In this document: positions 1 through 6,828 of the stretch, one piece after another | Layout: each line of letters starts with the position of its first letter | Position numbering within the stretch: the stretch's first letter is position 1 | Assembly (NCBI GenBank): GCA_041301185.1 | Contig: JBFYSV010000293.1 | Location: 1-14,199 of the forward strand | Direction: 5' to 3' | From: JAQBDA01 sp041301185 | GTDB lineage: Bacteria; Chloroflexota; Anaerolineae; Anaerolineales; UBA4823 | DNA length: 14,199 nucleotides | Translations under genes and position numbers: made by a program | Notes under the pieces: generated by a model | Seen by the model: only the letters and a program-made list of their open reading frames with translations | Databases searched by the model: none | What the model was told of the DNA's origin: nothing

Positions 1-28
1 CCCCCCCCCCCCCCCACACCCCACCCCC
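1..28. repeat. Poly-C / C-rich low-complexity tract at window start
   Basis: The window opens with 15 consecutive C residues, followed by more C runs broken by single A residues. Nothing else in the window looks like this. It could be a contig-end or sequencing artefact, or a real low-complexity tract. The remaining bases up to 93 show no clear promoter or Shine-Dalgarno. Confidence 0.8.
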
Positions 29-93
29 ATATATCCACCAACTGCGTAAGTCCTACTAAAGCCAATCGAGCTGAAAAGCCGGTAACCAACCTC

Positions 94-648
94 ATGAAAT
101 CTCTGCCCGCAAACACAAGGATTTGGCTCTCCGCACTGGTCTTGATCGCCGGTGCAGCCTGGATATGGGTCAGCAGGGCAACCCCCGGTGACACCACCGC
201 CGGAAAGATCCCCCTGCCCCGCCAGGGCTTTCTCGCTCCGGATTTCAGCCTGCAGACGGCTGACGGGCAGGACATCCGCCTGTCCGACCTGCGCGGTCGT
301 CCGGTACTGGTCAACCTGTGGACAAGCTGGTGCCCCCCTTGCCGGCAGGAGATGCCTGCCATGCAGCAAGCCTATGCAGATTTCCACGACCAGGGTTTTG
401 AAATCCTGGCAGTTAACGCCACCAACCAGGACAACCTGCCGGATGCGCAGCAATTTGCCGCCGACCTGAGCCTTACCTTCCCCATCCTGCTCGATACCCA
501 GGGTGAAGTCTCACAGCTTTACCAGCTGCGCTCCCTGCCGACTTCATTCTTTATCGACCGGGAAGGCGTGATCCGCGAGGTGGTGATCGGTGGACCGATG
601 TCTGAAGCGCTGCTGCGCATCCGCATCCAGGAAATGTTAGAGGAATAG
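94..648 (+). CDS. TlpA-type membrane-anchored thiol:disulfide thioredoxin
   Basis: This is a 184-residue thioredoxin-fold protein of the TlpA/ResA/AhpC-TSA-like group, which normally reduces disulfides outside the cytoplasmic membrane, for example during cytochrome c maturation or protein folding. Residues about 10-28 form an uncleaved signal anchor (hydrophobic, with Trp). The fold begins near APDFSL (48-53), and the redox motif WCPPC lies at 79-83 with both cysteines intact. The cis-proline loop is LPTSFF at 148-153 with Pro149, followed by the family-typical IDREG. The length is normal for the family. ATG at 94 is chosen because it directly precedes the anchor. However, the frame has no stop upstream to base 1 and no good Shine-Dalgarno, so a more upstream start cannot be excluded. 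Only 4 bases separate it from the next gene, so the two are very likely co-transcribed. The exact substrate cannot be told from sequence. Confidence 0.92.
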   Translation: MKSLPANTRIWLSALVLIAGAAWIWVSRATPGDTTAGKIPLPRQGFLAPDFSLQTADGQDIRLSDLRGRPVLVNLWTSWCPPCRQEMPAMQQAYADFHDQGFEILAVNATNQDNLPDAQQFAADLSLTFPILLDTQGEVSQLYQLRSLPTSFFIDREGVIREVVIGGPMSEALLRIRIQEMLEE

Positions 649-652
649 CCTT

Positions 653-1402
653 ATGCTGCCTACATTGCAGGTTGGTCCATTAGCTGTGCAAGTTCCCGGT
701 CTGGTATTGTTGGTTGGACTGTGGCTCGGGCTTAGCCTGGCAGAACGCCATTCAGCCCGGCGCGGCATCAACCCGAATACGCTTTACAACCTGACCTTGA
801 TCGGGCTGCTGGCAGGCGTGCTCGGCTCCCGGCTGGTATATGCTGCCCGCTACCCGGCTGCCTTCGCCGCCAGCCCGCTCAGCCTGTTCTCGCTCAATCC
901 CGGGCTACTCGACCCGCTGGGCGGCGCCGCCGTCGGCTTGATCGCCGCGCTGATCTACGCCAACCGGAAAAAACTGGAGCTCTGGCCCACGCTGGATGCC
1001 CTCACGCCTCTCCTGGCGGTGATGAGCGTGGCGGCAGGTCTGGCAAACCTGGCGGCAGGCAGCGCTTTTGGGAAACCTACCGGCTTAGCGTGGGGTATCC
1101 TGCTGTGGGGCGAGATGCGCCACCCGGCGCAGATCTACGAGACCCTGGCCGCGATCGCTCTGCTGGCTGTCTTCTGGCCTGCCCGCCAGTTATTCTTAAC
1201 TTGGAGAGCCGGAGTATATTTCCTTACCTTCACAGCCTCCAGCGCAGCTGTGCGCCTGTTCCTGGAGGCATTCCGGGGTGACAGTATCCTGACCGATAAC
1301 GGGTTGCGGGTGGCGCAATTGCTTGCCTGGGCTGTCCTGGCAATATCCTTGCTCGCCATACACCGCATCCAACGGGCGCCTGCACCCGCCAAGCAGGATT
1401 GA
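653..1402 (+). CDS. Divergent Lgt-family (prolipoprotein diacylglyceryl transferase-like) membrane protein
   Basis: This is a 249-residue polytopic membrane protein with about seven hydrophobic segments. Family hallmarks are visible. VGPLAVQ near the N terminus matches the Lgt entry segment, GVLGSRLVY (55-63) the first conserved loop, RHPAQIYE (156-163) the classic RHPxQLYE motif, and RLFLEAFRGD (201-210) the conserved Arg/Glu segment near the C terminus. True Lgt transfers diacylglyceryl from phosphatidylglycerol to the lipobox cysteine. Several expected residues are altered. The GGxxxHGG loop is replaced by DPLGGAAVG (87-95) with no histidine. By my alignment, the Arg and Glu of the E. coli RLGNFINGELWG segment (R143, E151) become Gly129 and Ser137. 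The usual Tyr-Gly near the N terminus is Pro-Gly. It may be a specialised or inactive paralogue. Translation probably uses GAGGAA inside the end of the upstream thioredoxin gene, which suggests tight coupling. Confidence 0.8.
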   Translation: MLPTLQVGPLAVQVPGLVLLVGLWLGLSLAERHSARRGINPNTLYNLTLIGLLAGVLGSRLVYAARYPAAFAASPLSLFSLNPGLLDPLGGAAVGLIAALIYANRKKLELWPTLDALTPLLAVMSVAAGLANLAAGSAFGKPTGLAWGILLWGEMRHPAQIYETLAAIALLAVFWPARQLFLTWRAGVYFLTFTASSAAVRLFLEAFRGDSILTDNGLRVAQLLAWAVLAISLLAIHRIQRAPAPAKQD

Positions 1403-1487
1403 GGTTCTCTGGGAATTACCGTGGTGGGGTGGCTATGTCGCCAGTCCCGGCAACTCCCAATATCCCGGGATTGATCATTAACCGTTC

Positions 1488-1493
1488 AGGAGG
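1488..1493 (+). promoter_or_regulatory. Shine-Dalgarno deciding the DUF302 start
   Basis: AGGAGG lies four bases upstream of the ATG at 1498. It is the only strong ribosome-binding site in the 1403-1500 gap. It supports starting the protein at 1498, not at the in-frame ATG at 1399, which overlaps the preceding stop. Confidence 0.8.
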
Positions 1494-1497
1494 ATCA

Positions 1498-1908
1498 ATG
1501 TCACAAGAGATCGGTTTTGAAGTCAGGCTTGATTTACCATATGAAGAAGCAGTGGAAAAAGTCATCACCGCTTTAAAAGAACAAGGGTTTGGTGTGCTGA
1601 CCCGGATTGATGTGCGCGCTACACTAAAAGAAAAGCTCGGGGAAGATTTCCGGCCGTACGTCATCCTGGGCGCGTGCAACCCACCCCTGGCGCACCGGGC
1701 TCTCTCCCAGGATGCCGTGGTAGGATTGATGTTGCCCTGCAACGTGACCGTCGAACAGGACCCAGGTGGCGGCTCGATTGCCCGCATTGCCAATCCCGAG
1801 ATGATGATGACCGTGGGTACACTGCAAGAGAACCCGGCTTTACTCGAGGTCGCAAAGCTGGCGAAAGGCAAGCTGGAACGGGTGGCGGAAAGCCTGCTGG
1901 AAGACTGA
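1498..1908 (+). CDS. DUF302 domain protein
   Basis: This is a 136-residue soluble protein matching the DUF302 family over its whole length. It begins with a short beta-strand/helix pattern (GFEVRLDLPYEEAVEKV). The conserved core LGACNPPLAHRAL (58-69) is followed by GLMLPCNVTV (76-85), giving the two family cysteines Cys60 and Cys81. The molecular function of DUF302 is not established. The fold resembles small ligand-binding domains, and family members are often found near redox or metal-handling genes. Here it follows a thioredoxin and an Lgt-like protein, which fits a redox context but does not prove one. A longer reading frame begins at 1399, but the extra 33 residues are low in conserved character and the strong Shine-Dalgarno favours 1498. 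The gap from the Lgt-like gene is 95 bases and no convincing promoter was seen in it. Confidence 0.9.
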   Translation: MSQEIGFEVRLDLPYEEAVEKVITALKEQGFGVLTRIDVRATLKEKLGEDFRPYVILGACNPPLAHRALSQDAVVGLMLPCNVTVEQDPGGGSIARIANPEMMMTVGTLQENPALLEVAKLAKGKLERVAESLLED

Positions 1909-1940
1909 CCCGTTTAAAACCGGATTACCCGGATTAAGAT

Positions 1941-1970
1941 AAAAACGGCGCAGGTGTGCCCTGCGCCGTT
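1941..1970 (-). terminator. Rho-independent terminator between convergent genes
   Basis: AACGGCGCAGG (1944-1954) and CCTGCGCCGTT (1960-1970) make a perfect 11-bp stem with a 5-base loop. Read on the minus strand the stem is followed by TTTTT then an AT-rich stretch, so it is a good terminator for hpf, whose stop is at 1996. On the plus strand there is no T tract, but it may still weakly stop the DUF302 transcript that ends at 1908. Confidence 0.88.
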
Positions 1971-1995
1971 CATTGGCAATGTTGCCCCTGGCTGC

Positions 1996-2562
1996 CTAGC
2001 CAACTTGCGGCTCAATCAAGCCGTAATTACCGTCCCGGCGGCGATAGAGCACGTTGATGGCATTGGTATTGGCGTTGTAGAAAACGAAGAAAAGCTCGTG
2101 ACCCAATAGCTCCATCTGCTCCATGGCTTCCATCTCGTTCATAGGCAATACCACAAAACGCTTGCGGCGCACAATTGCCGGGCCTAATTCTCCGCTTTCT
2201 TCCTCAGAAACCTCCTCGGCTACGACTTCGGAAGCAGAGCGCCCATCGCCCCTGCCACGGTAGTGCTTGCCTTTGTAGCGCTCGATGCGCCGTTGCATCC
2301 TCTCCAGGGCAGTATCAAAGGCAGCAAAAATATCATCGGCGCGCTCTTCAGAGCGCAGAATGAACCCTTTGCCCCGCACTGTAATCTGGGCAACCTGCCT
2401 ATCGGCTGCGCTGCGGGCAGATTTCACATAAGAAACATCCACCCGGGCTTCTTCGATCCCTGGCAAGAAGCGATCCAGTTTGGAGACCTTTTTGGTGACG
2501 TAATCCTGGATACGATCTGTCACCTCCATGTTACGACCGAAGACCTCAACTTCTAGTGTCAT
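1996..2562 (-). CDS. hpf: Long-form ribosome hibernation promoting factor
   Basis: This 188-residue protein has the two-domain architecture of long HPF (YfiA/RaiA superfamily). The N-terminal S30AE domain (about 1-100) starts MTLEVEVFGRNMEVTD and carries the basic helix ERMQRRIERYKGKH (87-100), which contacts 16S rRNA near the decoding and tRNA sites. A charged, flexible linker spans about 101-128. The C-terminal dimerisation domain (about 130-186) contains RRKRF (132-136), MELLGHELFFVF (150-161) and YRRRDGNYGLIEP (173-185), all diagnostic. Long HPF dimerises ribosomes into inactive 100S particles in stationary phase or stress. GGGAGG at 2569-2574 supports the start. It lies downstream of comF in the same direction with a 97-base gap that holds a likely promoter, so it may be transcribed both separately and by read-through. 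Confidence 0.97.
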   Translation of the reverse strand: MTLEVEVFGRNMEVTDRIQDYVTKKVSKLDRFLPGIEEARVDVSYVKSARSAADRQVAQITVRGKGFILRSEERADDIFAAFDTALERMQRRIERYKGKHYRGRGDGRSASEVVAEEVSEEESGELGPAIVRRKRFVVLPMNEMEAMEQMELLGHELFFVFYNANTNAINVLYRRRDGNYGLIEPQVG

Positions 2563-2580
2563 AGGGAACCTCCCAAATTA

Positions 2581-2604
2581 ATTATAGCGCCTTCCGCTGC
2601 GCTA
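2581..2604 (-). promoter_or_regulatory. Candidate hpf promoter with adjacent inverted repeat
   Basis: A perfect TATAAT -10 hexamer (minus strand, 2581-2586) lies just ahead of the hpf ribosome site. No good TTGACA-like hexamer is found at the normal distance. Instead an inverted repeat, TAGCGC-N8-GCGCTA (2585-2604), abuts and overlaps the -10 box, which could be an operator or part of a non-housekeeping promoter. The implied transcript leader is only about 12 bases, which is unusually short, so the assignment is tentative. Confidence 0.4.
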
Positions 2605-2659
2605 CACCAGTACCAACGGGTGAAATTGGCAGCCTGTTGCGCACCTCTCCATCCCGAGT

Positions 2660-3376
2660 TTATTCAGCCCGCGCCAGGGTTAATCCATACACCCGCACAG
2701 CCCCGGCGGCAGCTAACGCCTGCGCACAGGCGTTCAGCGTGGCACCACTCGTGGATACATCGTCAACAACCAGCACGCTTCTACCCTGCACTTCACCTGG
2801 CAGCGCCTCGAAGGAACCAGCGACATTGCTCCAGCGCTGTTCGAGATTTAACCCGACCTGAGAGGGGGTATCTCGCGTTTTGCGAAGGGCACGGGGGTAA
2901 TACGGCAAACCACATGCCAGGGCGAGGGGTTTTGCCAGCAGAGCGGACTGATTATATCCACGTTCTGCCTGGCGTGCAACCCCTAATGGCACGGGCACAA
3001 CCAGATCCACCTGCCAGCCCAGGTGATTGTATACATCGAGCAGGTGGCGGGAGAGCGCTTCTCCCAGGGCAATATCCCGCTTGTACTTCAAACGATGAAG
3101 GGCGTTGCGGACAGAGCCATCGAAAACAGCCCAGGAGCGCAGTGCATTGTAATGCGGCGGCGCCTGACGGCATCTCTGGCACAGGCGCTGGCTGTTTTGA
3201 TGTTGACCGCAAATGGGGCAAACCGGCGGCATGATCCGCCGGGCAGCAGACTGGCAAACCTGGCACCAGCGCGAGCCATTCTGACCGCACCCACCACATT
3301 GCGGCGGGAACAGCCAGTCCAGGCTGCTCCATAACCACCGGTAAGCTGGGTAGACCAGGCTAGCCCGAGCAGGCAC
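2660..3376 (-). CDS. comF: ComF family protein (phosphoribosyltransferase-like competence protein)
   Basis: This 238-residue protein is of usual ComF length. The N-terminal part holds four Cys-x2-Cys pairs (Cys27/30, 38/41, 53/56, 66/69) typical of the zinc-binding region. The C-terminal type I phosphoribosyltransferase domain contains VDLVVPVPL (123-131), AERGYNQSALLA (137-148) and the PRPP loop VLVVDDVSTSGATL (201-214). ComF is a cytosolic protein needed for efficient DNA uptake and processing in naturally transformable bacteria, where it is thought to act with the ComFA helicase. Homologues also occur in non-competent species, so the name does not prove competence. The start is GTG at 3376, supported by AGAGGT eight to thirteen bases upstream. 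It begins 29 bases after tadC and shares its strand, so it is probably the last gene of the pilus operon. No comFA is visible here. Confidence 0.95.
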   Translation of the reverse strand: MPARASLVYPAYRWLWSSLDWLFPPQCGGCGQNGSRWCQVCQSAARRIMPPVCPICGQHQNSQRLCQRCRQAPPHYNALRSWAVFDGSVRNALHRLKYKRDIALGEALSRHLLDVYNHLGWQVDLVVPVPLGVARQAERGYNQSALLAKPLALACGLPYYPRALRKTRDTPSQVGLNLEQRWSNVAGSFEALPGEVQGRSVLVVDDVSTSGATLNACAQALAAAGAVRVYGLTLARAE

Positions 3377-3405
3377 AGGTTACCTCTTGGCTGGTAAAGG
3401 GAGAG

Positions 3406-4356
3406 CTATCCTCCGAACAAAACGCCGCGCAGCGCAGAGCGCGCCAGCATGAGCAAGGCGGGCGTCATCAAGACAATACAAATCGAAGGGAAGATTAACA
3501 ACGCCATCGGGATCAGCATTTTGATAGGCGCTTTATGGGCTTCTTCTTCCGCCAGCTGGCGGCGGCGAATGCGCATCTGGTCAGCCTGGATGTGGAGGAC
3601 TTTGGACATGCTCACGCCCAGTTGCTCGCTCTGGATCACCGCGGCAACAAAGCTGGACATCTCTGGGACACCCATCCGGTCCGCCATATCTCGGAGAGCC
3701 TCACGGCGCAGTTTGCCAAGCTGGATCTCCCGGATCACCCGGCCAAACCCCCGCGCCAGCTCATTATCCCACTTTTCGTACACCTTCTGCATGGCGCCGT
3801 CAAAACCCAGCCCGGCTTCAACACAGATGGTCAGCAAGTCCAGCGCATCGGGCATTGCTTTGCGGATCTCTTTCTGCCGGCGCTGGATCTTACTGGTGAG
3901 CAGCAGCTCGGGTAAATAAAATGCCAGGGCAACGAAAGCAGCCAGGATAAGCAGCTTGCGGCTCCACGGCCAGCTGGACGCCCCGATGGAGAACAGGAAC
4001 AGGAACAACCCGCCTACCACGAATACCGCGATGAAGCGCGATGCCCAGAAAACAGTCGGGTCAATTCCGCGCGGATTGCCAGCCAGCTCCAGCTTGTGGG
4101 CTGTGTTCTGCAGGGCATTCTGCGGGGTGAACCTGGTAGCAAGCTCTCCAAACTTGCGAGCCAGCGGGTAGACCACCCGCTCTGTAATGGGCTGGGAAAG
4201 CTCAATTTCTTCCAGCGAGACTTTCTCACCCCGCTCCGCAAACTCAGCCATGCGCGATTGCAAGGGGTCTTCGCGATTGCTTTCTCGCATGCCGATGATC
4301 ACCAGTATGGCAGCTCCAATCAGGATACCGCCGATAATTACAATCCAGACAATCAT
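3406..4356 (-). CDS. tadC: Tad pilus platform protein TadC (T2SS-F domain)
   Basis: This 316-residue inner-membrane protein has an N-terminal anchor (about 3-22), two further hydrophobic segments (about 105-125 and 133-152), a cytoplasmic T2SS-F domain (about 165-270) and a C-terminal pair of hydrophobic stretches (about 276-308). The domain motif MPDALDLLTICVEAGLGFDGAM (168-189) is characteristic of TadC. With TadB it forms the membrane platform on which the TadA ATPase drives Flp pilus assembly. AGAGGT precedes the ATG at 4356 at a normal distance. It follows tadB after 34 bases and precedes comF by 29 bases. Length and order (A-B-C) are standard. Confidence 0.95.
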   Translation of the reverse strand: MIVWIVIIGGILIGAAILVIIGMRESNREDPLQSRMAEFAERGEKVSLEEIELSQPITERVVYPLARKFGELATRFTPQNALQNTAHKLELAGNPRGIDPTVFWASRFIAVFVVGGLFLFLFSIGASSWPWSRKLLILAAFVALAFYLPELLLTSKIQRRQKEIRKAMPDALDLLTICVEAGLGFDGAMQKVYEKWDNELARGFGRVIREIQLGKLRREALRDMADRMGVPEMSSFVAAVIQSEQLGVSMSKVLHIQADQMRIRRRQLAEEEAHKAPIKMLIPMALLIFPSICIVLMTPALLMLARSALRGVLFGG

Positions 4357-4390
4357 ATCGCTTTACCTCTACTCTGCCTTAGTCTGTAAC

Positions 4391-5359
4391 TTAGACATCG
4401 ATGGTAGCGATTTTCACCATCACGAAGTACCCGGCTAAAATCATTAAGCCGCCTACGATCAGCATAGGAATACCGATCAGGCGCGTTTCCGGGTTGAAGA
4501 ACTGCATCATATAAGGCCGGTTCAGGGCGAACAGGGCCAGCGAGATCAAGATCGGCATCATCGCCAGGAAGCGCCCGGAGTATAGCACCTGCGAGGTGAG
4601 CACCCGGATCTCGCCTTTGATCCGCACTCGCTCGCGGATGGTATGAGAGATGGTGTCCAGGATTTCCGCCAGGTTACCACCCACCTCTCGCTGGACGTTC
4701 ATTGCCGCAACCACCAGATCCAGGTCATCGCTGGGGATTCTGCGCAGCAGGTTGTCCAGAGCACGCTCCATTGAAAGACCCAGCTGCAATTCCTGGACCA
4801 CGCGCCGGAATTCATCCGAGATCGGCGGCGGCATCTCGCGGCTGACCGCTTCCATGGCTTGCATGCTGGAGTATCCCGCTCGCAACCCATTAACCATCAG
4901 GTTGAGCATATCTGCCAGCTGGTTGTTGAAGCGGATCAGGCGCTGCCCCTGTTGCCGGCGGACATAGAAGCGCGGCAGCATGCTGCCCACGAATGCCCCC
5001 GGGATGGCAAAGATGATCGAACGCCCGAAGATGTACCAGCTGACAAACCCCACCCCCATGGCGAAGATCACCATTAATGCCAGGTACTCACCCGGTTTGA
5101 GCTTCAGGTCGGCACGCGCCAGCTCGCGGGAGATACTGCCACCCCAGGATGATTTCTCCAGGCGGGTATTCAGCCAGTCACCGACCGGGGAAGCTTTATC
5201 ACCCCGGGTAGCCTTGGTCTGTACCTCATCTTCGAGGTAGCGTCCCAGGCGTTGCTCAACCAGGGTGCGTTCGCTGGTTGCGGTGATGACAACACCGATC
5301 AGGAGCATCAAGAGCGCAACCGCGCCGCCAACAGAAATAATCAGTATATAGGGATCCAT
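4391..5359 (-). CDS. tadB: Tad pilus platform protein TadB (T2SS-F domain)
   Basis: This 322-residue membrane protein is the usual partner of TadC. It has an N-terminal segment (about 5-27), a double hydrophobic segment (about 92-128), a cytoplasmic T2SS-F domain (about 145-255) and C-terminal membrane segments (about 264-280 and 296-316). Domain landmarks are QLADMLNLMVNGLRAGYS (147-164) and NVQREVGGNLAEILDTIS (221-238), the latter a hallmark of TadB/GspF-like proteins. It sits between tadA (36 bases upstream) and tadC (34 bases downstream), and AGGTG lies before the ATG at 5359. No missing segments were seen. Confidence 0.95.
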   Translation of the reverse strand: MDPYILIISVGGAVALLMLLIGVVITATSERTLVEQRLGRYLEDEVQTKATRGDKASPVGDWLNTRLEKSSWGGSISRELARADLKLKPGEYLALMVIFAMGVGFVSWYIFGRSIIFAIPGAFVGSMLPRFYVRRQQGQRLIRFNNQLADMLNLMVNGLRAGYSSMQAMEAVSREMPPPISDEFRRVVQELQLGLSMERALDNLLRRIPSDDLDLVVAAMNVQREVGGNLAEILDTISHTIRERVRIKGEIRVLTSQVLYSGRFLAMMPILISLALFALNRPYMMQFFNPETRLIGIPMLIVGGLMILAGYFVMVKIATIDV

Positions 5360-5395
5360 GAGGCTACACCTGATTAATAATCAAAACCCTGTCTA

Positions 5396-6805
5396 TCAAT
5401 ACCTGCGCCGCTCGCCAATACCGAATATCGAGGCAGGCAGGTGAATGCCGGAAGCTTCAACTTTATCAATAAACTTGGGGCGTAAGCCGGTGGGTCGCAA
5501 GCGACCGATCACTTTGCCGTCCTCATACCCACTCTGCTCGAATTGGAAGATGTCGGTCATGGTGATCACGTCACCTTCCATCCCGCTCACCTCGGTGACG
5601 TTCACCACTTTACGGGTACCGTCCCTGAGGCGCTCCTGGTGGATGACCAGGTCGATCGCCGATGCAATCTGCTCCCGGATTGCCCGCACAGGCAGCTCCA
5701 TCCCCGCCATCATGGTCATTGTCTCGACGCGCGAGAGGGTATCCCGCGGGCTGTTCGAGTGGGCGGTGGTCATCGAGCCATCGTGACCGGTGTTCATGGC
5801 TTGCAGCATGTCCAGCGCGGCCTCATCCCGGATCTCGCCGACGATGATGCGGTCGGGGCGCATACGCAGGGCATTGATCACCAGCTGGCGGATGGTCACT
5901 TCGCCACGACCTTCAATATTGGGCGGGCGAGATTCCAGGGTGACAACGTGCTCCTGTCGCAGCTGAAGCTCTGCCGCGTTTTCAATGGTTACAATGCGCT
6001 CATCATTGGGGATGAATTGCGAGAGGATATTGAGCAAAGTGGTCTTGCCCGAGCCGGTGCCACCGGAGATCACGATGTTTATCCTCGATTCCACGCAAGC
6101 CTTGCAGAACTGCAGCGCTTCGGCGGTGATCGAGCCAAATTGGATAAGCTGTTCGATGCTGATGGGATTCTTGAAAAATTTCCGGATCGTGAGCACCGGA
6201 CCCACCAATGAGATGGGCGGGATCACGGCGTTAACCCGAGAGCCATCCGCCAGGCGGGCATCGACATACGGGCTGGACTCGTCGATGCGGCGTCCCAGCG
6301 GGGAAACGATGCGATCGATGATGCGCATGACATGATCATCGCTCTCGAAAGAGAGCGGCACGCGGTGGATTTTACCGTGACGCTCGATATAGATATTCTT
6401 TGCCCCGTTGACCATCACCTCAGTGATGGTTTCATCCTCCAGAAGCGGTTGGAGCGGGCCTAGTCCCAGGATCTCTGCCGCAATCTGCTCGTAAAGCCGG
6501 TGGCGTTCAGGGCGGGAAAGGACAATATTCTCCTCTGCCAGCACCTGCTCAAAGAGCTCCTGGATGGTGGTGCGTACCTCGTTGACCTTGGAGATATCCA
6601 TGCCGGGATCCAGCTCGGATAGCAGCCTGTTCTGGACACGTGTTTTCAGGTCAAGATAGGTGTCCCGCTGGGAGCTGACACCCGGCGCAGCTACCCGGCG
6701 GGATTGCAAAGAGGTCATCCGTGCCCGGTTTGCAGCATCATCCGGAGGATTATTGTTTGGGGTATTACTTCCCTGTCCCTGCTCGATTCGCTTTAACAAT
6801 GACAT
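5396..6805 (-). CDS. tadA: Tad pilus assembly ATPase TadA/CpaF
   Basis: This 469-residue secretion ATPase of the CpaF/VirB11 family is the motor of Flp pilus assembly, acting as a cytoplasmic hexamer on the TadB/TadC platform. A variable polar N terminus (about 1-50) is followed by an N-terminal domain with ITEVMVNGAKNIYIER (127-142). The catalytic domain carries Walker A GGTGSGKT (248-255), the Asp-box region around IVTIENAAELQL (271-282), Walker B RIIVGEIRDEAALD (319-332) with Glu324, and histidines His341 and His349 in GHDGSMTTAHSNSP. All catalytic elements are intact. The gene lies 23 bases after the CpaE gene and is preceded by GGGTGAT as a likely ribosome site. Confidence 0.97.
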   Translation of the reverse strand: MSLLKRIEQGQGSNTPNNNPPDDAANRARMTSLQSRRVAAPGVSSQRDTYLDLKTRVQNRLLSELDPGMDISKVNEVRTTIQELFEQVLAEENIVLSRPERHRLYEQIAAEILGLGPLQPLLEDETITEVMVNGAKNIYIERHGKIHRVPLSFESDDHVMRIIDRIVSPLGRRIDESSPYVDARLADGSRVNAVIPPISLVGPVLTIRKFFKNPISIEQLIQFGSITAEALQFCKACVESRINIVISGGTGSGKTTLLNILSQFIPNDERIVTIENAAELQLRQEHVVTLESRPPNIEGRGEVTIRQLVINALRMRPDRIIVGEIRDEAALDMLQAMNTGHDGSMTTAHSNSPRDTLSRVETMTMMAGMELPVRAIREQIASAIDLVIHQERLRDGTRKVVNVTEVSGMEGDVITMTDIFQFEQSGYEDGKVIGRLRPTGLRPKFIDKVEASGIHLPASIFGIGERRRY

Positions 6806-6828
6806 AGATCACCCATCCTGGCTGGGAG

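Noticed and set aside
1399..1497. N-terminal extension of the DUF302 protein
   Set aside because: The DUF302 domain starts after 1498, where a strong AGGAGG lies. The extension overlaps the previous stop and has no ribosome site.
2620..3234. 204-codon open frame on the plus strand opposite comF
   Set aside because: No conserved motif, and ComF on the other strand is complete with all motifs.
5543..6211. 222-codon open frame on the plus strand opposite tadA
   Set aside because: It is antisense to a full-length conserved ATPase, has no recognisable domain and no good ribosome site, and is explained by the high GC content of the coding strand.
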